From Mycolicibacterium sp. lyk4-40-TYG-92 (GTDB lineage: Bacteria; Actinomycetota; Actinomycetes; Mycobacteriales; Mycobacteriaceae), in NCBI RefSeq assembly GCF_030209435.1, contig NZ_JARVRX010000020.1, forward strand, positions 1 through 64,000: a stretch of DNA of 64,000 nt, in the 5' to 3' direction. Position numbers and translations under genes: made by a program. Position 1 is the first letter of the stretch, and the number at the start of each line of letters is the position of its first letter. Below, in pieces: positions 8,618 to 17,116 of the stretch. Under the pieces are notes generated by a model, which was not told the DNA's origin, made no database searches, and saw only the letters and a program-made list of their open reading frames with translations.

Positions 8618-9094
8618 GTGGGGGTGATCCGGCTCACCGAAGCCGACTGGCGGGAGTTCGCGGCGCTGCGGCTGCGCGCGCTGGCCGATTCCGCGGGGAC
8701 CGACGATGCCGAATACCGCACCGAGATGAGCTTCACCGGGACGCAGTGGCGCCGGCGGCTGCGGGCGCACGCCCAGTTCGCGCTGGCCCAGGAGGACCGG
8801 CTGGTGGGCCTGATCGCGGCGCATCGGGCCAGCCCGAGCTCGGTGTACCTCTACTCGCTGTGGACCGATCCGGTCGCCCGCGGCCGCGGCGTGGCGCGCG
8901 CCCTGTTGACCGCCGCCATCGACTGGGGCCGCGGCCTGGGCGCGCAGATCGTGACCCTGCGGGTGCACCGCGACAACACCGCCGCGCTCGGGGTCTACCG
9001 CGCCTTCGGGTTCGTCGCCACGGCCGGTCCGGCCGCTGATTCCCAAAACCCCGGCCCGGCAGACGAGCTCACGATGTCTTTGACGCTGAGCTGA
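8618..9094 (+). CDS. GNAT-family N-acetyltransferase
   Basis: A single-domain GNAT of about 158 residues. The acetyl-CoA motif reads LWTDPVARGRGVARALLTAAIDWGRGLG, with the R-G-x-G-x-A pyrophosphate loop. It is followed by the typical VTLRVHRDNTAALGVYRAFGFV end of the fold. The substrate cannot be predicted. I prefer the GTG at 8618 because GGGAGG lies about 9 nt upstream; ATG 8600 would place that ribosome site inside the gene. It is divergent from the murL cassette with only a few dozen bases between, and its end overlaps the convergent PH-domain gene by 26 nt. Confidence 0.82.
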   Translation: MGVIRLTEADWREFAALRLRALADSAGTDDAEYRTEMSFTGTQWRRRLRAHAQFALAQEDRLVGLIAAHRASPSSVYLYSLWTDPVARGRGVARALLTAAIDWGRGLGAQIVTLRVHRDNTAALGVYRAFGFVATAGPAADSQNPGPADELTMSLTLS

Positions 9095-9545
9095 GATCCG
9101 GGCGGTATTTCGCGACCAGCTCCCGCAGGCGGTCCATCGCGTCGGCGGCCCGGGCCTTGTCGACGGTCTGGATGGCCATGATCGGGACGTACTCGTCGTC
9201 GGGCAGGTCGACGCGCGCCCAGCGGGCGCCGAGCGGGAACGACACCCCGACGATGTCGGACCAGGCAATGGTCTTGTCGCTCAAGACGTTACGGACGACG
9301 ATACCGGCGGGACCGACCCGCAGCCGGGACCGTGCCGGCAATAGCACCGCACCGGCCAGGATGACCCCGAGCAGTGCCATGGACACCTGGTCGGCGGTCT
9401 GGAAGATCACCCCGGTGGCACCGATTTTCAGCAGCGCGCCGACCGTCACGTGCACGACGATGATGACGGCAGCCGCGGCGTAGGCGACGTACTTCACCCG
9501 CTGCGGCCGGACCTCCAGGTCCCAGCTGCCGGCTTCCTTCGTCAT
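9069..9545 (-). CDS. PH-domain membrane protein (Rv1417-like)
   Basis: A 158-residue protein with two predicted membrane helices (YVAYAAAAVIIVVHVTVGALL at ~19-39 and VSMALLGVILAGAVLLPA at ~55-72). A bacterial PH-like domain follows (RLRVGPAGIVVRNVL...IAWSDIVGVSFP). It corresponds to Rv1417, which sits beside ribH in mycobacteria. The function is unknown. The start overlaps the ribH stop by 4 nt, so it is probably co-transcribed with the riboflavin genes. Confidence 0.8.
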   Translation of the reverse strand: MTKEAGSWDLEVRPQRVKYVAYAAAAVIIVVHVTVGALLKIGATGVIFQTADQVSMALLGVILAGAVLLPARSRLRVGPAGIVVRNVLSDKTIAWSDIVGVSFPLGARWARVDLPDDEYVPIMAIQTVDKARAADAMDRLRELVAKYRPDLSSASKTS

Positions 9546-10015
9546 CGCCGCAGGTCGCGCAGCGTGATCGCGGTGGCCAGGGCCGCCGACGCGGCCTGCT
9601 CACCCTTGTCCTCCGCCGAGCCGGGCAGGCCGGCGCGGTCGATGGCCTGCTCCTCGGTATTGACCGTCAGCACCCCGTTGGCGACCGGTGTCGACTCGTC
9701 GAGCGACACCCGCGTCAGGCCCTGCGTGACGGCATCACATACGTAATCGAAATGCGGTGTGCCACCGCGGATCACCACGCCCAGCGCGATCACCGCGTCA
9801 TGGGTCTTGGCCAATTCCTGTGCCACCACCGGGATTTCGATGGCGCCGAGCACACGAATCACGGTCGGTTCGGCGATACCCGACGCGGTGGCCACCCGGC
9901 GCGCGCCGTCGAGCAGCGCGTCACAGATGGTGGTGTGCCAGGTGCTGGCGACGATGGCCAGTTTGATCCCGGACGCGTCGAGCTCCGGCATGTCCGGAAC
10001 ACCGACACCGCTCAT
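9542..10015 (-). CDS. ribH: 6,7-dimethyl-8-ribityllumazine synthase
   Basis: The 157-residue protein condenses 5-amino-6-ribitylaminouracil with 3,4-dihydroxy-2-butanone-4-phosphate, the penultimate step of riboflavin synthesis. Family segments are visible: IVASTWHTTICDALLDGA near residue 21, GAIEIPVVAQ (~57), ALGVVIRGGTPHFDYVCD (~77-94) and the GVLTVNTEEQA stretch. It overlaps ribBA by 4 nt upstream and the PH-domain gene downstream, as in Rv1415-Rv1417. Confidence 0.97.
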   Translation of the reverse strand: MSGVGVPDMPELDASGIKLAIVASTWHTTICDALLDGARRVATASGIAEPTVIRVLGAIEIPVVAQELAKTHDAVIALGVVIRGGTPHFDYVCDAVTQGLTRVSLDESTPVANGVLTVNTEEQAIDRAGLPGSAEDKGEQAASAALATAITLRDLRR

Positions 10016-11271
10016 TTACCTTCTCCGTCTGTTGCGTCACCGGCGAAATCGTCGAGTCCGATGAGGTCGTGGCCCATCCGGTCCCGCTTGGTCATCAGGT
10101 ACCGGATGTTGTCGGCGTTGGGGCCGATGGGCAGCGGCACGCGCTCGATGATGTGCAGGCCGTAGCCGTCCAGGCCCACGCGCTTGGCGGGGTTGTTGGT
10201 GAGCAGCCGCATGGAGCGGATGCCGAGGTCGACCAGGATCTGGGCCCCGATGCCGTAGTCGCGGGCATCGGCGGGCAGGCCGAGCTCGAGGTTGGCGTCG
10301 ACGGTGTCGGCGCCGGCGTCCTGCAGCTGGTAGGCCTGCAGCTTGTGCAGGAGGCCGATGCCGCGGCCCTCGTGTCCGCGCATGTACAGGACCACACCGC
10401 GGCCCTCGTTGGCGACCATCTCCATGGCGGCGTCGAGCTGGGGGCCGCAATCGCAGCGCCGGGAGCCGAACACGTCACCGGTGAGGCACTCGGAGTGCAC
10501 CCGCACCAGCACGTCGTCGCCGTTCTCCGGGGAGACATCGCCGCGCACCAGCGCCACGTGCTCGACGTCCTCGTACATGCTGGTGTAGCCGACGGCCCGG
10601 AACTCTCCGTGCCGGGTCGGGATACGGGCCTCGGCGACACGCTCGATGTGCTTCTCGTGTTTGCGGCGCCACTCGATCAGATCGGCGATGGAGATCAGCG
10701 CCAGGTCGTGGTCATCGGCGAAGACGCGCAGCTCGTCGGTCTGGGCCATGGAGCCCTCGTCCTTCTGGCTGACGATCTCGCAGATCGCGCCGGCGGGCTG
10801 CAACCCGGCCAGCCGGGCCAGATCGACGGCGGCCTCGGTGTGGCCGGGCCGGCGCAACACGCCACCATCCTTGGCGCGCAACGGAACTACGTGTCCCGGC
10901 TTGGTGAAATCGTCCGCGACGGCATCCGGATCAGCCAGCGCCTGCATGGTCTTGGCGCGGTCGGAAGCCGAAATGCCGGTTCCCACACCCTTTTTCACGT
11001 CCACCGTGACGGTGTAGGCGGTGCCGTGCTTGTCCTGGTTCACCGCGTACATCGGCAGCAGGCCCAGCTTGTCGCAGATCGCGCCGTCGAGCGGCACACA
11101 CAGGTAGCCCGAGGTGTAGCGGACCATGAAGGCCACCAGTTCCGGCGTCGCCTTCTCCGCGGCGAAGATCAGATCGCCCTCGTTCTCGCGATCTTCGTCG
11201 TCAATGACGACGACAGCCTTGCCCGCCGCGATATCGGCAATCGCCCGCTCGACGGAATCAAGCCTCGTCAT
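10012..11271 (-). CDS. ribBA: Bifunctional DHBP synthase / GTP cyclohydrolase II
   Basis: A two-domain enzyme giving both riboflavin building blocks. The N-terminal half makes 3,4-dihydroxy-2-butanone-4-phosphate from ribulose-5-phosphate (DDEDRENEGDLIFAAE acidic loop; GHVVPLRA). The C-terminal half is GTP cyclohydrolase II, with zinc-ligand cysteines in ECLTGDVFGSRRCDCG and the RGHEGRGIG loop. The ATG at 11271 aligns with M. tuberculosis RibA2 (MTRLDSVE) and has AAGGGTGGTGG upstream. An in-frame GTG at 11295 would add eight residues. It precedes ribH with a 4-nt overlap. Confidence 0.96.
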   Translation of the reverse strand: MTRLDSVERAIADIAAGKAVVVIDDEDRENEGDLIFAAEKATPELVAFMVRYTSGYLCVPLDGAICDKLGLLPMYAVNQDKHGTAYTVTVDVKKGVGTGISASDRAKTMQALADPDAVADDFTKPGHVVPLRAKDGGVLRRPGHTEAAVDLARLAGLQPAGAICEIVSQKDEGSMAQTDELRVFADDHDLALISIADLIEWRRKHEKHIERVAEARIPTRHGEFRAVGYTSMYEDVEHVALVRGDVSPENGDDVLVRVHSECLTGDVFGSRRCDCGPQLDAAMEMVANEGRGVVLYMRGHEGRGIGLLHKLQAYQLQDAGADTVDANLELGLPADARDYGIGAQILVDLGIRSMRLLTNNPAKRVGLDGYGLHIIERVPLPIGPNADNIRYLMTKRDRMGHDLIGLDDFAGDATDGEGK

Positions 11272-11316
11272 CTCCACCACCCTTGCCGTGGCCACATCAG
11301 GGCCATGTTGATCACC

Positions 11317-11337
11317 TACCAGTATGAACCACTGGTA
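11317..11337. promoter_or_regulatory. Inverted repeat upstream of ribBA
   Basis: TACCAGT and ACTGGTA form a 7-bp inverted repeat with a 7-nt spacer, about 45 bases upstream of the ribBA start codon in the ribE-ribBA gap. It is the right size for a dimeric repressor site. No FMN riboswitch-like structure is visible here. Its role is unproven. Confidence 0.3.
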
Positions 11338-11389
11338 CCGGCCGACTTACTCCCGCCGGTCCGCTCAGCGGACACGGCATGACAGGGCG

Positions 11390-11998
11390 CTACTGCGCCG
11401 GGGTGAGCAGCCGTTCGACGTATTTGGCGATGACGTCGACTTCCAGGTTCACCGTGGTGCCGACCGGGGCGCGGCCCAGCGTGGTCAGCTGCAACGTCGT
11501 TGGGATGAGAGAGATCTCGAACCAGTCGCCCTGCTCGTCACGGCCCAGACCGGACACCGTGAGCGACACCCCGTCGACCGTGATGGAGCCCTTCTCGACC
11601 ACGTACCGGGCCAGCTGCGGCGGCAGCGCGATGCGCACGACCTCCCAGTGCTCCGACGGTGTGCGCGACAACACAGTGCCCGTCCCGTCGACGTGGCCCT
11701 GCACGATGTGGCCGCCCAGCCGGCTGTTGAGCGCAGCGGCGCGCTCCAGATTGACCCGGCCGCCGACCTCGACGCCGGCCAGGCTGGACCGGTTCAGGGT
11801 CTCGGCCATCACGTCGGCCGAGAACGCGCCGTCGGGCAGCACGTCGACGACCGTCAGGCAGACGCCGTTCACCGCGATGGAGTCACCGTGCCCGGCATCG
11901 GCGGTGACCAGCGGACCGCGGATGACGAACCGCGCCGCGTCTGCCAGTTGGTCCTTGCTGACGATCTCGCCGAGCTCTTCGACAATGCCGGTGAACAT
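11390..11998 (-). CDS. ribE: Riboflavin synthase alpha chain
   Basis: A 202-residue enzyme that dismutates two 6,7-dimethyl-8-ribityllumazine molecules to riboflavin. It begins MFTGIVEELGEI and holds the two internally repeated lumazine-binding barrels (NGVCLTVVDV near residue 50; VDGVSLTVSGL near 145) with GGHIVQGHVDGTG between them. The same frame stays open upstream to 12424, but that part is the remains of an acetyltransferase gene (see 12013-12424), so I start at the family-typical ATG. M. tuberculosis calls this gene ribC. Confidence 0.95.
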   Translation of the reverse strand: MFTGIVEELGEIVSKDQLADAARFVIRGPLVTADAGHGDSIAVNGVCLTVVDVLPDGAFSADVMAETLNRSSLAGVEVGGRVNLERAAALNSRLGGHIVQGHVDGTGTVLSRTPSEHWEVVRIALPPQLARYVVEKGSITVDGVSLTVSGLGRDEQGDWFEISLIPTTLQLTTLGRAPVGTTVNLEVDVIAKYVERLLTPAQ

Positions 11999-12012
11999 GG
12001 CCCTCAGCCTAG

Positions 12013-12424
12013 CTATGCCGCCGTCCAGAGCTGCTTCTCCCCGAAGTAGTGCGCCACCGGGTTGCCGCCCGAGATTCGCGATCGGCCGGTATCCCTCCGA
12101 CTCGTACAACCGCTGGGCATACGGCTGCCGCGCCCCGGTGTCGAGCCTGGCAACCGCGTAACCGAGCCCGCGGGCGGCGTCTTCCAAGGCCCGCAACAGA
12201 ATTCGGCCGCAGACGGGCCGGCCGTCGCGGTATCCGGCCAGGTAGACGCCGTGCGGCGGGCCGAGCTCGGCCGGCCCGGCCTTCGGCATGTCCGCCGCGT
12301 TCAGATCGAGGCCGCCGCGGACGTCGGCGTACAGCTCGGCCATTTCGGCCTCCATGGCTCCCACCAGCACCGCACCGTCGCCGCTATCGATCGGGACCGC
12401 CCGGAATTCGAGTTCAGCAACCAT
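12013..12424 (-). pseudogene. Decayed GNAT acetyltransferase
   Basis: The frame starts MVAELEFRAV and looks like a small GNAT (GVYLAGYRDGRPVCG, RILLRALEDAARGLGYAVARLDTG, QRLYESEGYRPIAN). Two lesions are visible. At about 12205 the text jumps from GRPVCG straight to RILLRALE, omitting the ~25 residues that normally carry the acetyl-CoA pyrophosphate loop. At about 12064-12075 the frame slips: the expected ending GNPVAHYFGEKQLWTAA-stop is present but in another frame, with its TAG at 12013-12015. Read without correction, the frame runs on into ribE as a false fusion. The domain is most probably non-functional. Confidence 0.78.
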
Positions 12425-12480
12425 GCCTGTGGTTCAACCGGCCGGTCGAGACAACTTGTTAGTCGGGCGCACCTATTACG

Positions 12481-13206
12481 ATGCAGGACATGCAGACGCG
12501 CAAACGCTCCGCCATGCTTGTTTCCCTACTCTCCACCGTGATGGCCGGGGTGCTCCTGGTCTCCGGTTGCTCGAAGTCCGAGGCCCCCTCGGCGCCGCTG
12601 CCGGACGCCGCGGCGCTGCTCAAGCAGTCCGCCGACACCACCCGCGGCCAGCAGAGCGTGCACCTGGTCCTGACCGTCAACGGCAAGATCGCCAAGCTGA
12701 CGGTCACCAAGCTGACCGGCGACATGACGCTGACCCCGGCCGTCGCCGGCCAGGGCAAGGCCAACCTGTCGGTGGGCGGCATGGGTGTCCAGGACGCGCC
12801 GTTCGTCGTCTACGACAACCACCTGTACGCCTCGCTGTCGTCGGGTGGCCCGCTGTCGGACTTCGGCCCCGCCGACGCCATCTACGACATCTCGGCGATC
12901 CTGCGCCCGGAGACCGGCCTGGCCAACATCCTGGACAACTTCACCGACGCCAAGGCCGTGGGCCGTGAGGACATCAACGGCGTGAAGACCGTCAAGGTCA
13001 CCGGCACCGTCAGCGCCGAGGCGGTCAACAAGATCGCCCCGCAGCTGAAGGTGACCCAGGCGCTGCCGGGCACGGCCTGGATCGAAGAGGGCGGCAACCA
13101 CCAGCTGGCGCAGGCTCAGCTCGAGACCAGCCCGGGCAACAACCTGCAGATGACGCTGACCGACTGGGGTAAGCCGGTCACCGTCAACAAGCCCGACGTC
13201 CAGTAA
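12481..13206 (+). CDS. lprG: LprG-type triacylglyceride/glycolipid-binding lipoprotein
   Basis: A 241-residue lipoprotein of the LppX/LprA/LprF/LprG family (Rv1411c). The signal peptide ends in the lipobox VSGCS (Cys ~30). The mature part has the family pattern HLVLTVNGKIAKL..., DFGPADAIYDISAIL and TAWIEEGGNHQLAQAQL. LprG binds lipoarabinomannan and triacylglycerol in a hydrophobic pocket and works with the P55 transporter to move lipids to the outer envelope. The stop overlaps the P55 start (TAATG), so the two are co-translated. An ATG at 12490 is an alternative start. Confidence 0.92.
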   Translation: MQDMQTRKRSAMLVSLLSTVMAGVLLVSGCSKSEAPSAPLPDAAALLKQSADTTRGQQSVHLVLTVNGKIAKLTVTKLTGDMTLTPAVAGQGKANLSVGGMGVQDAPFVVYDNHLYASLSSGGPLSDFGPADAIYDISAILRPETGLANILDNFTDAKAVGREDINGVKTVKVTGTVSAEAVNKIAPQLKVTQALPGTAWIEEGGNHQLAQAQLETSPGNNLQMTLTDWGKPVTVNKPDVQ

Positions 13207-14783
13207 TGGCCCGGGGTAACAACCGGCACGTCTCGATAGCCGCAGGTAGCCTCGCGGTCCTGCTCGGCGCGCTCGACACCTATGTCGTCGTCACGATCAT
13301 GACCGACATGATGAAGGACCCGCCGGACGGCATCGGCATCCCGATCAACAAGATCCAGCAGGTCACCCCGGTGGTCACCTGGTATCTGCTGGGCTACATC
13401 GCGGCGATGCCGCTGCTGGGCCGGGCCTCGGACCGGTTCGGGCGCAAGCTCGTGTTGCAGGTCAGCCTGGCGTTGTTCGCCGTGGGTTCGATCGTCACGG
13501 CAATGGCCGGCATGTTCGCGCCGGCAAACGAGTTGATCGAACCGCTGAACCAGCTGATCGTCGGCCGGACCATCCAGGGCGTCGCGAGCGGCGCGCTGCT
13601 GCCGGTGACGCTGGCACTCGCCGCCGATCTGTGGGCGGCACGCAACCGCGCCGGGGTGCTCGGCGGTATCGGTGCCGCCCAGGAGCTGGGCAGCGTGCTG
13701 GGCCCGCTGTACGGCGTGGCCGTGGTGTGGCTGCTGCACGACTGGCGCGATGTCTTCTGGATCAATGTGCCGCTGACGATTGTGGCCATCGCGATGATCC
13801 ACTTCAGCCTGCCATCGCGGATCGAAACCGAGAATCCGGAGAAGATCGACGTCCTCGGCGGCGTATTGCTGGCCGTCGCGCTCGGACTGGCGACCTGGGG
13901 GCTGTACAACCCCAACCCGGACGGCAAGCAGGTACTCCCGGAGAACGGTCCGCCGTTGCTGATCGCCGCCGCGGTCGTCGCGGTCGCATTCTTCGTGTGG
14001 GAGAAGTTCGCCCGAACCAAGTTGATCGATCCGGTGGGCGTGCATTTCCGCCCGTTCCTGGCGGGTCTGGCCTCGTCGCTGTGCGCGGGTGCGGCGTTGA
14101 TGGTGACGCTGGTCAACGTCGAGCTGTTCAGCCGCGGCGTGCTCGGCATCGACCAGGCGCACGCGATCTTCAAACTGGCGTGGTTCCTGGGCGCGCTGCC
14201 GGTCGGCGCGGTGGTCGGCGGGTGGATCGCCACCCGGATCGGCGACCGGATCGTCGCGTTCGTCGGTCTGCTCATCGCGGCGGGCGCGTACCTGCTGGTG
14301 TCGCACTGGGACATGGATGTGCTCTCGGCCACCCACGACCTCGCGATCGTGTCGCTGCCGACGCTGCCGACCGACCTGATCATCGCCGGGCTGGGACTGG
14401 GTCTGGTCATCGGACCGCTGACGTCGGCGACGCTGCGGGTGGTCCCCACGGCCCAGCACGGCATCGCCTCGGCCGCCGTCGTGGTGTCCCGCATGATCGG
14501 CATGCTCATCGGCATGGCGGCACTGACGGCATACGGCCTGTACAAGGTCCAGCAGGCGCTGGCCTCGATGCCGCCGGTGAAGGGCGGCAGCCTTGCCGAG
14601 GCCGCGGAGCAGATCACGCGAAATACCAGGACTGCTTACACCATGCAGTACAGCTCGATCTTCCTCATCACCGCCATCGTGTGTGTGGTGGGCGCGCTGG
14701 CCGGTCTGCTGATCGCCGGCCGCCACGAGCAGGCCGAGGAACCCGAAACCGCTCCCCAGGTTGATCCCGCCCCGGTGGCGTAG
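13206..14783 (+). CDS. P55-type MFS lipid/drug exporter
   Basis: A 525-residue major facilitator of the 14-helix drug:proton antiporter family, equivalent to P55 (Rv1410c). Clear MFS motif A after helix 2 (GRASDRFGRKLVLQ, ~70-83) and motif C-like GAAQELGSVLGPLYG (~155-170) are present. P55 exports lipids delivered by LprG and contributes to intrinsic resistance to several drugs. It overlaps lprG by one base and is followed by a strong hairpin terminator, which closes the two-gene operon. Confidence 0.93.
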   Translation: MARGNNRHVSIAAGSLAVLLGALDTYVVVTIMTDMMKDPPDGIGIPINKIQQVTPVVTWYLLGYIAAMPLLGRASDRFGRKLVLQVSLALFAVGSIVTAMAGMFAPANELIEPLNQLIVGRTIQGVASGALLPVTLALAADLWAARNRAGVLGGIGAAQELGSVLGPLYGVAVVWLLHDWRDVFWINVPLTIVAIAMIHFSLPSRIETENPEKIDVLGGVLLAVALGLATWGLYNPNPDGKQVLPENGPPLLIAAAVVAVAFFVWEKFARTKLIDPVGVHFRPFLAGLASSLCAGAALMVTLVNVELFSRGVLGIDQAHAIFKLAWFLGALPVGAVVGGWIATRIGDRIVAFVGLLIAAGAYLLVSHWDMDVLSATHDLAIVSLPTLPTDLIIAGLGLGLVIGPLTSATLRVVPTAQHGIASAAVVVSRMIGMLIGMAALTAYGLYKVQQALASMPPVKGGSLAEAAEQITRNTRTAYTMQYSSIFLITAIVCVVGALAGLLIAGRHEQAEEPETAPQVDPAPVA

Positions 14784-14792
14784 GCCGTAACG

Positions 14793-14834
14793 ACAACGGA
14801 GCCGCAGAGTCGATCGACTCTGCGGCTCCGTTGT
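14793..14834. terminator. Bidirectional terminator between P55 and the 81-residue gene
   Basis: A perfect inverted repeat with 21-nt arms (ACAACGGAGCCGCAGAGTCGA and its complement) and essentially no loop, placed between the convergent ends at 14783 and 14854. No T tract follows. It can serve both strands. Confidence 0.8.
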
Positions 14835-14853
14835 ATCTGGCCTGTTGTCCGGG

Positions 14854-15099
14854 CTAGCAGCGCTCTACGCCCGGGCGCATCAGCACCACGTTGTCCGGGA
14901 TGTACGCCGGGCTCGGTGCGGGCGCGGGTTCCGGGTGGGACCCGTTCGCGTGTGCCGCGAGGCGTTCCAGCGCCACGTCCACGGCCTCGTCGAACTCTTC
15001 GACGACACTCAGCACCGCCCGCAGGGGGCGGCGGAACATCATGTCCCTGATGCCATCTTCACTCGGACGGAAGCTGAGCCAGTCCTGCAGTGCAGTCAT
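14854..15099 (-). CDS. Hypothetical 81-residue protein
   Basis: A small frame beginning MTALQDWLSFRPSEDGIRDM with an AAAGGA ribosome site about 8 nt before the ATG. The N-terminal 50 residues look helical and acidic (VVEEFDEAVDVALERLAAH). The rest is a proline-rich stretch (PEPAPAPSPAYIPDN). No signal peptide or membrane segment is seen. It stands alone after the P55 terminator. I do not recognise the family. The good start site and codon use make it a likely real gene. Confidence 0.6.
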   Translation of the reverse strand: MTALQDWLSFRPSEDGIRDMMFRRPLRAVLSVVEEFDEAVDVALERLAAHANGSHPEPAPAPSPAYIPDNVVLMRPGVERC

Positions 15100-15426
15100 G
15101 CTCGTATCCTTTGCTCGTGATCACCTTCGCTCTAACGACATCGGTGAGCGCGATATTTCAGCCGGATCCAGGTGACCCGGTGTCTGCAGTCAATTTTACG
15201 GATGCGAAATCCTGGCCGCCTGCACGAATGTCTCGGCATTGATCTCGAACTGATAACGATTAGCAAAACTAAAGATGAGCCGCGGTGAGCCCACTCACAT
15301 CAGCAGCCAGGGTGAATCGCACGTCTCAGCCACTTTTGGGAACCAGTTCGACTGGCGCAGCCCGCGGCTGTCCCGGTCGGAGCCCGCGCGCAGCGCGCAA
15401 AAAGTTCGCTGGAAGCGCCCGAGCAA
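15100..15426. other. Intergenic region without a recognisable gene
   Basis: This 327-base stretch separates the 81-residue gene from the end of ribD. Base composition is mixed, with an A+T-richer patch around 15190-15275 that probably holds the promoter of the minus-strand 81-residue gene. I could not fix a single -10/-35 pair. No convincing frame, RNA fold or repeat was found. Confidence 0.5.
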
Positions 15427-16437
15427 TCAGTTCGGTACGAGACTGAGCCGAACGTCGGCGCCGACCGTCTCGACGCCGTCGAACCGCCAGCGGCGGGCCT
15501 GCGAGATGGTCGACACCCCGGCATCGTCGATCGCCGTGATCGGTCCGCCCAGCAGCGTCGGCGCCAGATACGCCAGGATCCGGTCCACGAGTCCCGCCCG
15601 GACGAACGCCCCGGCCAGGGTCGGGCCGCCTTCGAGGATCACATCGGTACGGTCCGAGAGGGCCTGGAGCACCTCGACCGGGTCGTGGGTGCGGATCACC
15701 ATGGTCCGGGAATCGTCGTTCAGGACGTTGGACTCCGACGAGATTTCGCGTGCCCCGACCACCACTCGCAGCGGCTGACGGGCCGCCAGGGTGCCGTCGG
15801 ACTGGCGGGCCGTCAGCGTCGGGTCATCGGCCAGGACCGTCCCCGTGCCGACGACGATGGCGTCGGCCGCCGCGCGGTGCCGGTGCACATCGGCCCGGGC
15901 CGCGGGGCCCGTGATCCACTGGCTGGTGCCGTCGGCGGCGGCGCTGCGCCCGTCGAGGCTGGCCGCGAATTTCCACGTCACATGGGGCCGGCCGGTGCGC
16001 TGGCGGTGCAGCCATTCACGCAGCGGACCACCGCTGACCTCATCGGCGAGGACACCCGAGGACACCGTCACGCCGGCATCGGTCAGCCGCTGGGCGCCGC
16101 CCGCGGCCACCGGATTGGGGTCGGCCACGGCGAATACGACGGCCGCCACCCCGGCGTCCAGCAGCGCGTCCACGCACGGGCCGGTGCGGCCCTGGTGGTT
16201 GCACGGTTCGAGCGTCACCACGGCGGTGCCGCCCGCGGCCCGCGTACCGGCCCGCCGCAGTGCCATGACCTCGGCGTGCGCCTCCCCCGGCGGCTGGGTC
16301 CCGCCGACGCCGGCCACTTCACCGTCGCGGTCCAGGATCACGGCGCCGACCGGCGGGTTCGGGTACGTCGTGCCTTTGACCGCGTCGGCCTGGCCGATGG
16401 CCAGCCGCATGGCCGTCTCGATGGCCTCCGGCGTCAC
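15427..16437 (-). CDS. ribD: Riboflavin deaminase/reductase RibD
   Basis: A bifunctional 336-residue enzyme for the second and third steps from GTP toward riboflavin. The N-terminal deaminase has the zinc site GEAHAEVMAL (~52-61) and EPCNHQGRTGPC (~77-88). The C-terminal reductase (DHFR-like) includes KFAASLDGRSAAADGTSQWITG (~152-173) and VILEGGPTLAGAFVRAGLVD (~273-292). Equivalent to Rv1409 (ribG). It overlaps rpe by 4 nt, so it is expressed behind rpe/rsmB/fmt/priA rather than with ribBA-ribH. Confidence 0.96.
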   Translation of the reverse strand: MTPEAIETAMRLAIGQADAVKGTTYPNPPVGAVILDRDGEVAGVGGTQPPGEAHAEVMALRRAGTRAAGGTAVVTLEPCNHQGRTGPCVDALLDAGVAAVVFAVADPNPVAAGGAQRLTDAGVTVSSGVLADEVSGGPLREWLHRQRTGRPHVTWKFAASLDGRSAAADGTSQWITGPAARADVHRHRAAADAIVVGTGTVLADDPTLTARQSDGTLAARQPLRVVVGAREISSESNVLNDDSRTMVIRTHDPVEVLQALSDRTDVILEGGPTLAGAFVRAGLVDRILAYLAPTLLGGPITAIDDAGVSTISQARRWRFDGVETVGADVRLSLVPN

Positions 16438-17111
16438 AGCACCAGATGCGGTGACGCGGCCGCGGCCTGACGCCGCAGGGATTCCACCGCGGCGCCCGGA
16501 TCCGCCGCGTTGTACACCGCTGAACCCGCGACGAAGCAGTCCACGCCCGCCGCGGCGGCGGCTTCGATGGTGTCGGCGTTGATGCCGCCGTCGATCTCGA
16601 CGACCAGGGTCAGCTCACCGGAGTCGACCAGGCGCCGTACCGCGGTGACCTTCGGCAGTACCTCGGCGATGAACTTCTGGCCACCGAAGCCCGGTTCGAC
16701 CGACATCACCAGCAGGGTGTCGAAGTCGCGCAGGATTTCCAGGTACGGCTCGATCGGGGTGCCGGGCTTGACGGACAGGCCCGCCTTGGCGCCGGCTGCG
16801 CGGATGTCGCGGGCGACGGAGATCGGGTCGTCGGTGGCCTCGGCGTGGAACGTCACGTTGTAGGCGCCGGCCTCGGCGTACGACGGTGCCCAGCGCTTCG
16901 GATCCTCGATCATCAGATGGCAGTCCATCGGGATGTCGGTGACCTTCAACAGGCTCTCGACGACCGGCAGACCCAGCGTCAGGTTGGGGACGAAATGGTT
17001 GTCCATGACGTCGACATGCAGCCAGTCGGCGCCCTCGACCGCCGCGGTCTCGTCGGCGAGCCGGGCGAAGTCGGCGGAAAGGATGGACGGGGCGATGAGT
17101 GGTCCTGCCAT
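16434..17111 (-). CDS. rpe: Ribulose-phosphate 3-epimerase
   Basis: Interconverts ribulose-5-phosphate and xylulose-5-phosphate in the pentose phosphate pathway. This links it to ribBA, which consumes ribulose-5-phosphate. The 225-residue TIM barrel shows APSILSADFARL (N-terminus), WLHVDVMDNHFVPNLT (~35-50), the H-containing CHLMIEDPKRW, VMSVEPGFGGQKF (~139-151) and the EIDGGINADT active-site Asp segment. The ATG at 17111 is 5 nt after the rsmB stop. The open frame extends to 17306 but that part overlaps rsmB. Confidence 0.96.
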   Translation of the reverse strand: MAGPLIAPSILSADFARLADETAAVEGADWLHVDVMDNHFVPNLTLGLPVVESLLKVTDIPMDCHLMIEDPKRWAPSYAEAGAYNVTFHAEATDDPISVARDIRAAGAKAGLSVKPGTPIEPYLEILRDFDTLLVMSVEPGFGGQKFIAEVLPKVTAVRRLVDSGELTLVVEIDGGINADTIEAAAAAGVDCFVAGSAVYNAADPGAAVESLRRQAAAASPHLVL

Positions 17112-17116
17112 GGCGG

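Noticed and set aside
11272..11389. FMN riboswitch upstream of riboflavin genes
   Set aside because: The gaps near ribBA and ribE are short and none of the conserved RFN-element blocks (such as AGGGG...CGGG patterns) could be recognised.
11390..12424. A natural GNAT-riboflavin synthase fusion protein
   Set aside because: The GNAT part lacks its acetyl-CoA loop and its true C-terminus is present in another frame, so the fusion is a result of pseudogene decay.
13116..14726. Long minus-strand frames opposite P55
   Set aside because: Antisense to a clear 14-helix transporter gene; Arg/Gln/His-rich text typical of shadow frames.
15275..15778. 167-codon plus-strand frame starting in the gap before ribD
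   Set aside because: Most of it is antisense to ribD and the part in the gap has Ser/Arg-rich text without a ribosome site.
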